From M30B19 sp041741535 (GTDB lineage Bacteria; Planctomycetota; Planctomycetia; Pirellulales; Pirellulaceae): a stretch of 64,000 nucleotides of DNA. The notes under the pieces are model-generated. The model searched no databases and was not told the DNA's origin. It was given only the letters and a program-made list of their open reading frames with translations. The stretch covers positions 32,951-96,950 of the forward strand of contig JBGSJV010000066.1 of assembly GCA_041741535.1 (NCBI GenBank), given 5' to 3'. Shown one piece after another: positions 26,853 to 35,177 of this stretch. Each line of letters opens with the position of its first letter. Position 1 is the first letter of the stretch. The position numbers and the translations under genes were made by a program.

Positions 26853-27641
26853 ATGCCTGGGCTGCAAAGAAACGAGCGAGTTAAACAACCGATTTCCATC
26901 CGCAGGAGATCACGCATCTTGATGTGGTTGGGTTGGCTCTGTTGGACCACAGCGATTGCCCTAAGCCCAAGTACCAGTCTGGCGGGGTTAATCGTTTTCT
27001 ACGCCGACATTCCCGCGGCGGCGATGCCGAACTCGACGAATATTTTCTTTCCCCAGTTCGACCCATCATGGGGCAATTTGCAAAGAGTCTATTCGTATCA
27101 TTCCAATCGATATCTGGCGTCGGGAAGCTCGACGGCTGTCGGTGGCACATTTGTAAACCCGAACTGGAATGCCGGTTGGGCCTTTGGCGGCAACTTTCGT
27201 TTCTCATTTGTGGCTCCCGGTATGAGCAACGTCACTCAGCGGTACGAGACGCGGGGCGGAGCCTTTTCGAGCCCCAATCCGGTCCATGTTGCTGAAGTAT
27301 CGATTGGTCCGACGGATCATAACTCGGACACATTATTTATCGATGTAACGCATCCAAGCTTTGGGACGTTTCTCGGGACGGGACTGTTCTCTACGAGCTT
27401 CAGCTCGGCATTCTTGCCCGATGCAGGAGGGAGTGGCCTCGGTGTGGTTTGGAGTGGCGAGGACATCACAGAAATTTCGACCCAAATCTCATACGCTTCC
27501 GTTTCACGGGTATTTATTGCCTACGAATACACAGCGGTGCCGGAACCATCCGGCCTGTTGTTGCTGGTCGTTTGCATTGGTCTGTTGTACTTGCTGAACA
27601 AACGCACCAAGCGGCCTAGCGCCGTCGCTCTCGGTTCTTGA
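26853..27641 (+). CDS. PEP-CTERM sorting-domain secreted protein
   Basis: 262 aa. An N-terminal signal (ILMWLGWLCWTTAIALSPST, ending SLAG) and a C-terminal PEP-CTERM domain: VPEPSGLLLLVVCIGLLYLL followed by NKRTKR. The family is recognised by an exosortase, which processes the tail; no exosortase is in this window. The middle (about residues 45-220) has Ser/Thr/Asn-rich beta-type sequence with no named domain. GGGG lies 9 nt upstream of the ATG. Confidence 0.88.
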   Translation: MPGLQRNERVKQPISIRRRSRILMWLGWLCWTTAIALSPSTSLAGLIVFYADIPAAAMPNSTNIFFPQFDPSWGNLQRVYSYHSNRYLASGSSTAVGGTFVNPNWNAGWAFGGNFRFSFVAPGMSNVTQRYETRGGAFSSPNPVHVAEVSIGPTDHNSDTLFIDVTHPSFGTFLGTGLFSTSFSSAFLPDAGGSGLGVVWSGEDITEISTQISYASVSRVFIAYEYTAVPEPSGLLLLVVCIGLLYLLNKRTKRPSAVALGS

Positions 27642-27658
27642 AACTTCGAACCGGGCAA

Positions 27659-27802
27659 ATGGGGTTCGAGCGATTGTTGGTATTAATTACGGTTGTGGCT
27701 GTGGCAATAGCGGTCCTGTTTTATGTCGCTAATAGAAGGTCTCGAACGATCGTGGATCTGACATGGATCATCCGACCCTTGATGTTGGCCGCTGCGGTGT
27801 GA
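27659..27802 (+). CDS. Possible 47-aa single-span membrane peptide
   Basis: ATG at 27659 opens a 47-codon frame, MGFERLLVLITVVAVAIAVL followed by FYVANRRSR and a short tail. One clear hydrophobic helix followed by basic residues. No family recognised and no good ribosome-binding site, so it may be fortuitous. Confidence 0.3.
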   Translation: MGFERLLVLITVVAVAIAVLFYVANRRSRTIVDLTWIIRPLMLAAAV

Positions 27803-28043
27803 ACGTCGGATCGTCGTTGGTTATAATTCGAGCGTCGTTTTTTGGTAGTGACTGGAATGCTGTCCGATGCGAAGTTGTTCTCGGCAACCTCGGAACAATC
27901 GGCCACTCATGGACAGCGTTTGCTCCCCCCACAATGCGATTGCAACGGCTAGGTATGATAAGTTCAAATCTACATTACTATCTTTCGGAACGAACCGGCA
28001 ACCTGCCGCGCTTCCGAAGTACGTATATCGACAGAGGATCGTC

Positions 28044-28673
28044 ATGGATGTTTACGCCAAACTTCCGGCCGAGTTGAAATATTTGATTGCCCCGGCTGAA
28101 AAATATGGGAACTACTCCTCTGATATTCAGATCGGCGAGTTTTTGGATCAAGCAGTGGAATCCGACTTGGCGGAACTTCGTGCAATAGCTGAACGGTATC
28201 GTTTAAACCAACACGCTCGGATTCTCGATAAGTTCCTCGATGAATTCCCCATTACTGAACACGATCAGTCCTTTCGGTTATACAATCTTCTAGGATTAAT
28301 TGATGCGGCTGGTTTTGATATTTCCGAACCGAACTGGGATACCGTAGTGTGTCATATGGAGTCACTACAGCAATTCGGGAGTTTCCGATTGGCCTCAAAA
28401 CGCATGTGGGCCGCCAGATTTCTCCCTGATTTCGGAGACAGTGCGAAGAAGGCAATTCCACTTCTTAAGATTGCGTGCTCCGACGAAGATGAACGAGTTC
28501 AAGTTTGGGCTCATTATGCACTAATTAGATTAGAGGGAAATCGCGATATCCATATCGGAGCGATTCGAAAGATCTTTTTCGCACATGACGAACTCGACGA
28601 CTTAGAAATGTATGACGAGGTCGGCAGCGAGGCGGAAGAAGCACTACAATTACTTAGCTCGGCTGGTCTTTAG
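28044..28673 (+). CDS. HEAT-like repeat protein, possible immunity partner
   Basis: 209 aa from ATG 28044, preceded by AGAGGATC; an upstream in-frame extension to 27867 lacks protein-like composition. The sequence is all-helical with alternating amphipathic helices (LAELRAIAERYRLNQHARIL, MWAARFLPDFGDSAKKAIPL, DERVQVWAHYALIRLEGNRD), which fits HEAT-type repeats, and is acidic at the C-terminus. No signal peptide. It lies 100 bp upstream of the RHS toxin fragment. Similar helical acidic proteins serve as immunity proteins in polymorphic toxin loci, but here that is only inferred from position. Confidence 0.65.
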   Translation: MDVYAKLPAELKYLIAPAEKYGNYSSDIQIGEFLDQAVESDLAELRAIAERYRLNQHARILDKFLDEFPITEHDQSFRLYNLLGLIDAAGFDISEPNWDTVVCHMESLQQFGSFRLASKRMWAARFLPDFGDSAKKAIPLLKIACSDEDERVQVWAHYALIRLEGNRDIHIGAIRKIFFAHDELDDLEMYDEVGSEAEEALQLLSSAGL

Positions 28674-28773
28674 AAGCGAAGTATGATGGTCCTAGCTAGG
28701 TTACGCGCAATTGCGCCGGTACCGCCCAAGAAAATAAAACCGCCAGCTGATTTGATGGCGCTGGGCGACCATC

Positions 28774-30162
28774 GTGATCACATACGACGACTGGCAATTG
28801 CTAAAAACGGTCAAATGGGATGATGCTGGGCGGATGATGAATACCAACATACCCAACGGAGCGACCGCTGGGGTGCCTGGGTTTAGTGAATATGACTATG
28901 TCGTTGGCTTGCGAGTTTGGAAGAAGATCACTCGCAGTGGCAGTGTCGTCGAACACCGGGTCCACATTCATGCCGGTCCGAATCTAATCGCCGAGTACAA
29001 TGCGGGAGTCGCTGCCAGCACTCCGGTGCAGGAGTACGTGTACGGAGGCGAGATCGATTCCTTGGCTCTGATCCGTCGCAACGACGCCACCAAATACGGA
29101 GTCACTCGGAATCGCCAGTGGAGCATCACCGCCCTGCACGACCTGGCCAACGGCAACATCGTCGAGCGTTACGCCTACGAGATGACTGGCAAACGCACCA
29201 TCTACGCCGCCAACGGCACGACGGTCCGCACCACCTCCTCCTACGGTAACCCCTTCGGCTACACCAACCGCTGGCACGACGAAGATTCGGGACTCATGTA
29301 CTTCCGCGCTCGCCACTACAACCCACTATCCGGCGAATTCCTCAGCAGGGATCCGCTGGAGTTCGTGGATGGGATGAGTTTGTACCGGGGGTATTTTGTA
29401 ATTACCGGCACTGATCCTATTGGACAATGTCGAAGCGCAAGCGATAACTTAAAATACCAGAAAGTAAAGAATTTAATCAATTGCCCTGATGGTCGGTTGG
29501 TATTCACAAATGTCCCGGACGCCAATGGTGGTCCTCCGCCGTTGTATCGTGATCCGTCTCTTAACCGGTGGTATGCTGGCCCAAATAACCCTGGGGCTAA
29601 ACACATTCTTTCTTTAAACCATATGTGCTTCAGAGTGGACTGGCAATGTGATAACGATGGAAAGGGTGTTTTTAATGGTATTGACTTCGAGTTGTTCATG
29701 ACGATACCGACTGACATGCCAATTGCCGAGTTTTTAGAGGGAATATACGGACACGAGCTGCACCATCTGGTCAAAATGCAATCTTGTATTCAAGAAGCGT
29801 TGAAACAGTTGAATGCTGATTTTTGGTGCAATTTTGGGAATCAATGTGTTGATTGCGAGGAGTTTGGCCAGCGTCTTGAGGTTTTTAAAGAGACACTTTG
29901 GACTGCCCTTGGGCCGTGCTTTAGGCATGGAATTCCAGGCTCAGTTGGGTGGGGCGTTCCCCTGGACCCTAAATGGGGTGGAAAGGATATCGACGTTCCC
30001 GCTGATAAGGACATTCCGCCCCGACCATACTGCCCAAGACATGGCGCAGATGGGTGGTTTTGTTCGATGGATCAGGTAATGGCCGAAAAGAGAAGTTGGC
30101 CGGACTGGGAATTTCCTAGTCCGGGTAGGCCTAACGAACCCCAACCCAGGCCCGTGCGTTGA
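28774..30162 (+). CDS. RHS-repeat C-terminal fragment with HELHH metallopeptidase domain
   Basis: 462 aa; starts at GTG 28774 with no good ribosome-binding site, and an in-frame TGA lies just upstream, so the RHS shell is missing. Residues 1-130 have YD-type repeats, residues about 160-205 the RHS core (FGYTNRWHDEDSGLMYFRAR, SGEFLSRDPLEF), and beyond the core comes a unique domain with HELHH at residues 327-331 (EGIYGHELHHLVKMQ), several cysteines and a Pro-rich tail. In polymorphic toxins the region after the core is the toxin; HExxH indicates a zinc metallopeptidase. The gene is AT-richer than its neighbours. It may be an orphan cassette or a pseudogene of a longer RHS protein. Confidence 0.8.
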   Translation: MITYDDWQLLKTVKWDDAGRMMNTNIPNGATAGVPGFSEYDYVVGLRVWKKITRSGSVVEHRVHIHAGPNLIAEYNAGVAASTPVQEYVYGGEIDSLALIRRNDATKYGVTRNRQWSITALHDLANGNIVERYAYEMTGKRTIYAANGTTVRTTSSYGNPFGYTNRWHDEDSGLMYFRARHYNPLSGEFLSRDPLEFVDGMSLYRGYFVITGTDPIGQCRSASDNLKYQKVKNLINCPDGRLVFTNVPDANGGPPPLYRDPSLNRWYAGPNNPGAKHILSLNHMCFRVDWQCDNDGKGVFNGIDFELFMTIPTDMPIAEFLEGIYGHELHHLVKMQSCIQEALKQLNADFWCNFGNQCVDCEEFGQRLEVFKETLWTALGPCFRHGIPGSVGWGVPLDPKWGGKDIDVPADKDIPPRPYCPRHGADGWFCSMDQVMAEKRSWPDWEFPSPGRPNEPQPRPVR

Positions 30163-30214
30163 CAACCTGGCTAATTGCAACTTCCGTTAACGATTAATCC
30201 GCTAGGACGATGCC

Positions 30215-31396
30215 ATGACAACAAAAGGAAACTACGGGCTCATTGTTTTTTTGATGAGTATTGCTCTCTGCATCGGTTGGCAGAATGAACTGAACCGTAT
30301 AACTGGCAATGGAGGCAGTCACGCTACCAATTTTCAAGCTAACCCCGCAACTAGCGATGATTACTTGTTTCTCGACGGTGGAACAGCACAGGGTTTCTTG
30401 TTTAGAACGGGATATTCATTTATTCCTCCGATTCAGTTATCGCCCCACCTTGGTGGCGACTTCTATAGTAAGTGGAGTACGACTTCATTTGATTCCCAGC
30501 CGAATGAAGTAATGTCCGATTGGGTTGGCCTATTTAATGGGCCCGAACAACTGCAAAGTGCACTAGAGAATCTGAATCGCTTCAGAAGCGACCAAACATT
30601 GTTGATTGTTGGCGGGAAGGAGTTGACAGAAAGGCACCTCCCCGAGATTGCAAGTGTAGCCACATTGCGAGTCCTAATCGTCGATAGCTCGACACTTTCG
30701 GACCGCGTTTTGGAGAAACACTTGGGTTCTCGTAAGGACTTAAGGGTAGTTCGTAGTCAAAGGTTATGGATTGAACAACTTAGAGAATTCGCAACTCAAG
30801 GTGGTACTGTAGTTGCAAAAAGAAAGCAGTGTGTTGATCTACCAGCGCTTGTCGACGATCTCCACCGACTTCAGATTATTGAAATTAGTCGGCAGGGAAC
30901 GCACTATTTTGTCAAAGGACGTCCCGTACCATCCGATAAATTGGACATCATGCACCGCATTTCAACGGTTCAATATTTGGATCTAAGCGAGAGCGACATA
31001 TCTGATGAACAACTACCTCGTTTATCCGAATTAAGCGATCTGCGATTTCTTAACTTGTCGGCCACCCAATTGACGGGAACAACCTTGGAAGACCTCAACC
31101 GGGATTCGATTCTAAGACTCGATGTCAGCCAGACTCAATTGGCAACGAGCTTGCCAGTGCTCCCGAATCTGGAATTGTTAATCGCTAGGGAGGTTATTGC
31201 AGAGAGTTTGTTTGGTTCGTCTGGTATGCCGAAATTGAGGGCTCTCGATGTCAGTGGTACGACGTTGACAGAAAGTGATCTTGAAGCTCTAGTAACTTTC
31301 AAAGCTTTGGAGCATCTGATTGTTGAAGAACGGTACCGCGAGCACCCCGCAATCAATCAGTTAGTTGCGCGAAAAGTAAGTGTTAAATTTAATTAA
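30215..31396 (+). CDS. Membrane-anchored LRR-like protein
   Basis: 393 aa. An N-terminal membrane segment (LIVFLMSIALCIGW) is followed by about 130 residues without recognised domain and then leucine-rich-repeat-like turns (VQYLDLSESDISDEQLPRLS, LRFLNLSATQLTGTTLEDL, LRALDVSGTTLTESDLEAL). AGGACGA precedes the ATG. It lies 52 bp after the RHS fragment, which makes it a candidate for an outward-facing immunity or adhesion protein, but LRR proteins are also common alone in planctomycetes. Function not known. Confidence 0.7.
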   Translation: MTTKGNYGLIVFLMSIALCIGWQNELNRITGNGGSHATNFQANPATSDDYLFLDGGTAQGFLFRTGYSFIPPIQLSPHLGGDFYSKWSTTSFDSQPNEVMSDWVGLFNGPEQLQSALENLNRFRSDQTLLIVGGKELTERHLPEIASVATLRVLIVDSSTLSDRVLEKHLGSRKDLRVVRSQRLWIEQLREFATQGGTVVAKRKQCVDLPALVDDLHRLQIIEISRQGTHYFVKGRPVPSDKLDIMHRISTVQYLDLSESDISDEQLPRLSELSDLRFLNLSATQLTGTTLEDLNRDSILRLDVSQTQLATSLPVLPNLELLIAREVIAESLFGSSGMPKLRALDVSGTTLTESDLEALVTFKALEHLIVEERYREHPAINQLVARKVSVKFN

Positions 31397-31404
31397 GAGC
31401 CGTT

Positions 31405-31720
31405 GGCCGAATCTTGGTCGTTGCGTTGTGTTACGGGCCGAATTGTGGTCGTATTTTTGGCCGAATTGTGACTGTAGAGATTTTGGGGTGGTTTGAAGCG
31501 TGTTGACCGAATTGTTGTGAATTCCGGAGCAACTTTGGCAACCGAACAACTGGAGCGATCAGTCGTTGGCCGAATTGTCGTCGTAACTTCGCTCAATGCG
31601 TATGACTTGGCCGAATTGTCGTGGCACGTCGTACTGTCATGACAACGAAGTGTTGTTGGTCGAATTGTTGTCGTGCTTGAAGTGGCTCTTTGTGTTCGCC
31701 TGAATTGTCGTCGTCGTTTT
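31405..31720. repeat. Interspersed repeats of GGCCGAATTGTCGTCGT
   Basis: At least eight copies of a 17-20-nt motif related to TTGGCCGAATTGTCGTCGT at about 31405, 31436, 31458, 31503, 31565, 31608, 31658 and 31699. Spacers vary from about 5 to 45 nt. The repeats are too degenerate and irregular for CRISPR. Confidence 0.75.
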
Positions 31721-31889
31721 GGCCCTGGGTACAGCACGTCGCCACTTGGTTTTATGCCAGTGGGACGCGGATTCACCACTAACAGCAACGACACGGCACC
31801 GGTGTCTTAGGCCGTAGGATCGGATTCGCTTCAGACACTTCTGCAAGTAGGCCAATCGGTATTGATCCTGGGTACGGAGCAACCGGGCT

Positions 31890-32460
31890 TGGGAGTGTGA
31901 ACCGTTGCGGTCTCAGTGAGGGTTGGTTGCTAAACAAGTTTGTCGCTCGACCGCTTCGTGCGCGTGGGGTTCGTTCCAGCTTTCAAACTTGCGCTCCCAC
32001 GGGAACGAGCCCGTCGGGGGCGATCCGTGAGCGGGGTTTGGGCTTGGGTGCAAGTCGTGCGGGCTTGGGAGCGTGAACCGTTGTGGTCTCGGCGGGGTGG
32101 GTTTGCTAAACAAGTCTGTTCCTCGACCGCTTCTCGCGCGGCGCGTCTTTCTAACCTCAAAACTTCCGCTCCGACCGGATCAACCGGTCGGGGGCGGTGC
32201 TGAGGCGGGGTTTGAGTTTGGGCACGGACGGTCCGGGCCTGTGGGCGTTAACCGTTGCGGTCTCGGTAGAGTTGGTTTGCTAACCAGATCTGTGCCTCGA
32301 CCGCTTCTCGCGCGGGGCGTCTCCTCTAACCTCAAAGCTTCCGCTCCGACCGGATGAACCGGTCGGGGGCGGTGCGTGGCGGGGTTTGGGCTTGGGTGCA
32401 AGTTGTGCGGGCTTGTGGGCGTGAGTCGTCGCGGTCTCGGTGAGGGGAACGAGCCCGTAG
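31890..32460. repeat. About 175-bp tandem repeat, 3.2 copies
   Basis: GTGAACCGTTGCGGTCTC-type starts at 31897, 32073, 32247 and 32421 (176, 174 and 174 bp apart). Units share TTTGCTAAACAAG..CTCGACCGCTTC and an internal hairpin CGACCGG/CCGGTCG. The third unit ends in the kinase gene's 3' flank. Confidence 0.85.
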
Positions 32461-32493
32461 GGAACAATCGGGGCGGTGGTTTTATGGTTCGGA

Positions 32494-33123
32494 CTAACCT
32501 TGAGACACGATGAGATCGACGCGGGTGCGGGTGTTGTCTTGGAGGATGAGATGCGCGTTGAGGAGATCGTTGGTTTGAACGTGTTGAATCGCGGCTTCCA
32601 CCGATGGCACGATTCGGCAATCCACCAAGCGGCTTTGCACTCGGGCCATTGCAAGCTGGATGTCGCAGGCAACGAAGATCTTGAAATCAAACAGGTCTTC
32701 AAGCCCCCACGAGCGCAACAACAGATAGTTCCCCTCGATCAAGATCGGTGCGTGGTCCCGAGTCACGTGGATGGCGTGGGGCTCGGGGTCTTTCTTTGCG
32801 TGATCAAAGGCCGGAAAACTCCCCGCGTGATTTCGCCGCAAGGCTTGGAGGTCGGCTCGCAGTTGCCGCTCATCAAAGGTATGCGGAGCGCCGCGACGTC
32901 GCATGTCGGCGGGCGACAGTTCACTACGCGGCACATGGTAACCGTCCATTGGCAAGACCCGAGCCGCCGGCAGATGCTGGGCGAGCGCTGCACACAAGGT
33001 CGACTTGCCACTTCCAGGAATCCCAACAACGGCTATCAAGTACACATCGTTTCGGGCCCGGAGCGCTTCCAGGGCAAGGTTTACTTGAAATTCGAGGTCC
33101 AGCGGTGAAACTTCCTGCGACAT
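32494..33123 (-). CDS. Uridine kinase/phosphoribulokinase-type P-loop kinase
   Basis: 209 aa from ATG 33123; the frame extends 43 codons further but that part is not conserved-looking. Walker A is GIPGSGKST (about residues 33-41), followed by LPMDGYHVPRSEL and EGNYLLL, the substrate-lid and phosphate-site motifs of the PRK/uridine-kinase (and pantothenate kinase-like, YggC-type) superfamily. The pattern DGYH...FDERQL is typical of sugar or nucleoside kinases of this group; which substrate is phosphorylated cannot be read from the sequence. It is separated from the methyltransferase genes by 200 bp. Confidence 0.85.
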   Translation of the reverse strand: MSQEVSPLDLEFQVNLALEALRARNDVYLIAVVGIPGSGKSTLCAALAQHLPAARVLPMDGYHVPRSELSPADMRRRGAPHTFDERQLRADLQALRRNHAGSFPAFDHAKKDPEPHAIHVTRDHAPILIEGNYLLLRSWGLEDLFDFKIFVACDIQLAMARVQSRLVDCRIVPSVEAAIQHVQTNDLLNAHLILQDNTRTRVDLIVSQG

Positions 33124-33323
33124 GAGTTTTGTTCCAGAGCCTAACGCCGTCCCCCAAATGGATACGAGCTTCCAGGATCCGCCGAGTGCCTTCGATTGAT
33201 CCGTGCGAGGTCGAAATACTCGAGGCCGCGAGGACTTGGACGCCGCAGACAAAGGTCACGCGTGACTCAAGTCCCCAGTGCACTTCTTCCCACGACCAAG
33301 TTCCATGTGATGAGCCAAGGCCG

Positions 33324-34190
33324 TTATTGGGGTTTGCGACACTCGACGAAGATCGAATCCGGTTTGCGCACAGCGCCGCCGACTTCGTCCAAATGATAAT
33401 CGCGGAAGCCGGGCAAGTAGCTGTCGGTGGCGGTGCGCACACAAAAGTCGATCAAGTGGCAGCGCTTGGTCAATTCGCGCAGGCTGTGTCGATCGTACAT
33501 CCAACGATGGACTTCGCCGCTGTCCAAGAACTGTCCCACTTGTAACGACTTCCAGGCGTCGGGGCCCCAGACCCACTTGAGGAGTTTCTTTGCCCAACGC
33601 TCGCGCGCGGTTGGACGTTGAATTGTCGCGGTCGGCGGGCCGGTCGGATTCGCAGCAACTGGCGGAGCTTGCGCATAAGAAACTTCGCGGCCCAAACGTT
33701 GATCGATGAATGCCGCCAATTCGCCTTTGGCCGACTGCATGGTCGGCCCCATGAGTCCGCCGGAAGTTTGTCGGACCAACTGATCCAACAGTTCCAATTT
33801 CATCCATTCGTATTTGGCCATTCGCAGTTCACGTTCGGCGTCCGACAGGGGTTCCGCGGTGCTGGTCCAGGCTTGTTCCAGGGCCGACAAATAGCCACGC
33901 GTGATTTGTTCGAGATCGGGAACAACGATGCGCAACACGCCGCCCGGTTGGAGCACGCGAAAACACTCCTCGATCAAGCGTTGCCCTTCCGCCGGAGTCA
34001 GATGCTCCAACACATGCGAGTGATAAACCATGTGGTATTGGTTCGACGAGGCGGGCAAACCCAAGCGCAGATCGTGCGCTTCGACCTGCGGGTCGTAACT
34101 CACGACATCGATGTTGCGCCACGAGGGATGAAAATGTCGGCCGCAACCCACATTCAACAACTGGCGATTTTCTGCGTTCGCGTCACTCAA
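33324..34190 (-). CDS. Class I SAM-dependent methyltransferase
   Basis: 288 aa. N-terminal motif I LLNVGCGRHFHPSWRNIDV and the acidic position DVVSYDP, then YHSHVLEHLTPAEGQRLIEE and VLQPGGVLRIVVPDLEQ, typical of methyltransferase type 11/23 folds. About residues 115-245 are an insertion with a basic stretch (TARERWAKKLLKWVW) not seen in the core family; the C-terminus returns to SYLPGFRDYHLDEVG. Its start overlaps the TylF-like gene's stop by 4 bp (ATGA), so they form an operon. Substrate unknown; in this setting possibly a sugar or envelope glycan. Confidence 0.85.
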   Translation of the reverse strand: MSDANAENRQLLNVGCGRHFHPSWRNIDVVSYDPQVEAHDLRLGLPASSNQYHMVYHSHVLEHLTPAEGQRLIEECFRVLQPGGVLRIVVPDLEQITRGYLSALEQAWTSTAEPLSDAERELRMAKYEWMKLELLDQLVRQTSGGLMGPTMQSAKGELAAFIDQRLGREVSYAQAPPVAANPTGPPTATIQRPTARERWAKKLLKWVWGPDAWKSLQVGQFLDSGEVHRWMYDRHSLRELTKRCHLIDFCVRTATDSYLPGFRDYHLDEVGGAVRKPDSIFVECRKPQ

Positions 34191-35029
34191 GCCAAACGCC
34201 CCTGCACAGGAGACGGCTTCACCGCCAAGCGTCCGGTGTAATCCAGGCGATGCAAGAACAAGTCCGGCGCGTGGGCCGCGAGATACTGATCAACGGCCTG
34301 ACGACAACCTTGCCAGTGGCCGTAATCATCGATGATCAAAATGCCACCCGGTACCAGACGCGGGTACAAGTGAACCAGTTCATGCCACGTGGATTCGAAC
34401 CAGTCGGTATCGAGCCGCAGCAACGCGATTCGTTCGGGGATTTGCTGAGGGATCGTGTCCTCGACTTTTCCCACGACATAGTGCACTTTCGCGGACGGGT
34501 AACCGCAGCCGCTCACATTGTGGCGAACGTCGTCCAAGGACGCTTCACACCAGACGGAGGTTGGCGCCTCGCGGTCTTGTCGATCGCGCTCGAGCAGGTT
34601 TTCGGCGGGGTTCCCGAAACAATCGACGTCGTGGTCGGTTGGGGAACTCATGCCTTCAAAGGTGTCGTAGAGCCACAGGTCGCGGTCACATACCTGTTGA
34701 TGCAGGAGACTGCGGATCATGGCCACGGAGCTGCCTCCCCGCCACACGCCACATTCGACAAAGTCGCCTGGCACGTTCACCTTGAGAAGATGATCCACGG
34801 CTTGGCATAGACCAAAGATGCGTTCGGGCGACGTCATGGTCAGTGACTTGACGGCCAGGTACGTGTCGCGATAGCTCTCGGGAATATCGGGATATTTTGC
34901 CGCGATGGCCGCCGCCAGATCCGGACCATCGTGCGGTTGCGAGGCCGTTGCCGTGATTCCTGCTCCCGCGCCAGCCCGCTCAGACCCCGCAGGCCGAAAC
35001 AGTTTCCTAATTTGACTCTTGAGACCCAT
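34187..35029 (-). CDS. TylF/MycF-type methyltransferase
   Basis: 280 aa from ATG 35029, which has GGAGG 5 nt upstream; the longer frame to 35116 is rejected for that reason. The TylF family hallmarks are complete: FVECGVWRGGSSVAMI, LYDTFEGMS, LLRLDTDWFESTWHEL and LYPRLVPGGILIIDDYGHW. The Asp and His residues of the metal and sugar site are present (DTDWFEST, IDDYGHW). Macrolide sugar O-methyltransferases and many capsule or glycan methyltransferases belong here. The pairing with a second methyltransferase suggests glycan methylation. Confidence 0.92.
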   Translation of the reverse strand: MGLKSQIRKLFRPAGSERAGAGAGITATASQPHDGPDLAAAIAAKYPDIPESYRDTYLAVKSLTMTSPERIFGLCQAVDHLLKVNVPGDFVECGVWRGGSSVAMIRSLLHQQVCDRDLWLYDTFEGMSSPTDHDVDCFGNPAENLLERDRQDREAPTSVWCEASLDDVRHNVSGCGYPSAKVHYVVGKVEDTIPQQIPERIALLRLDTDWFESTWHELVHLYPRLVPGGILIIDDYGHWQGCRQAVDQYLAAHAPDLFLHRLDYTGRLAVKPSPVQGRLA

Positions 35030-35177
35030 GGTTTCCTCCGTGTGGGCGGTATTCTCAAGCCGAATCGATTCAATTGCAATAGCAATCGGAACAGGCATGA
35101 CACCTACAATCGGCAATCCGATCAGGAGTTAGCTAGGCCACGGCCGATGTAGCAGGGGAATGCCATGGAGGAATGTA

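Noticed and set aside
31393..31882. Minus-strand Thr-rich frames
   Set aside because: Produced by the interspersed 17-nt repeats; no start or family support.
32924..33442. 172-aa minus-strand frame between kinase and methyltransferase
   Set aside because: Overlaps two better-supported genes and shows no family features.
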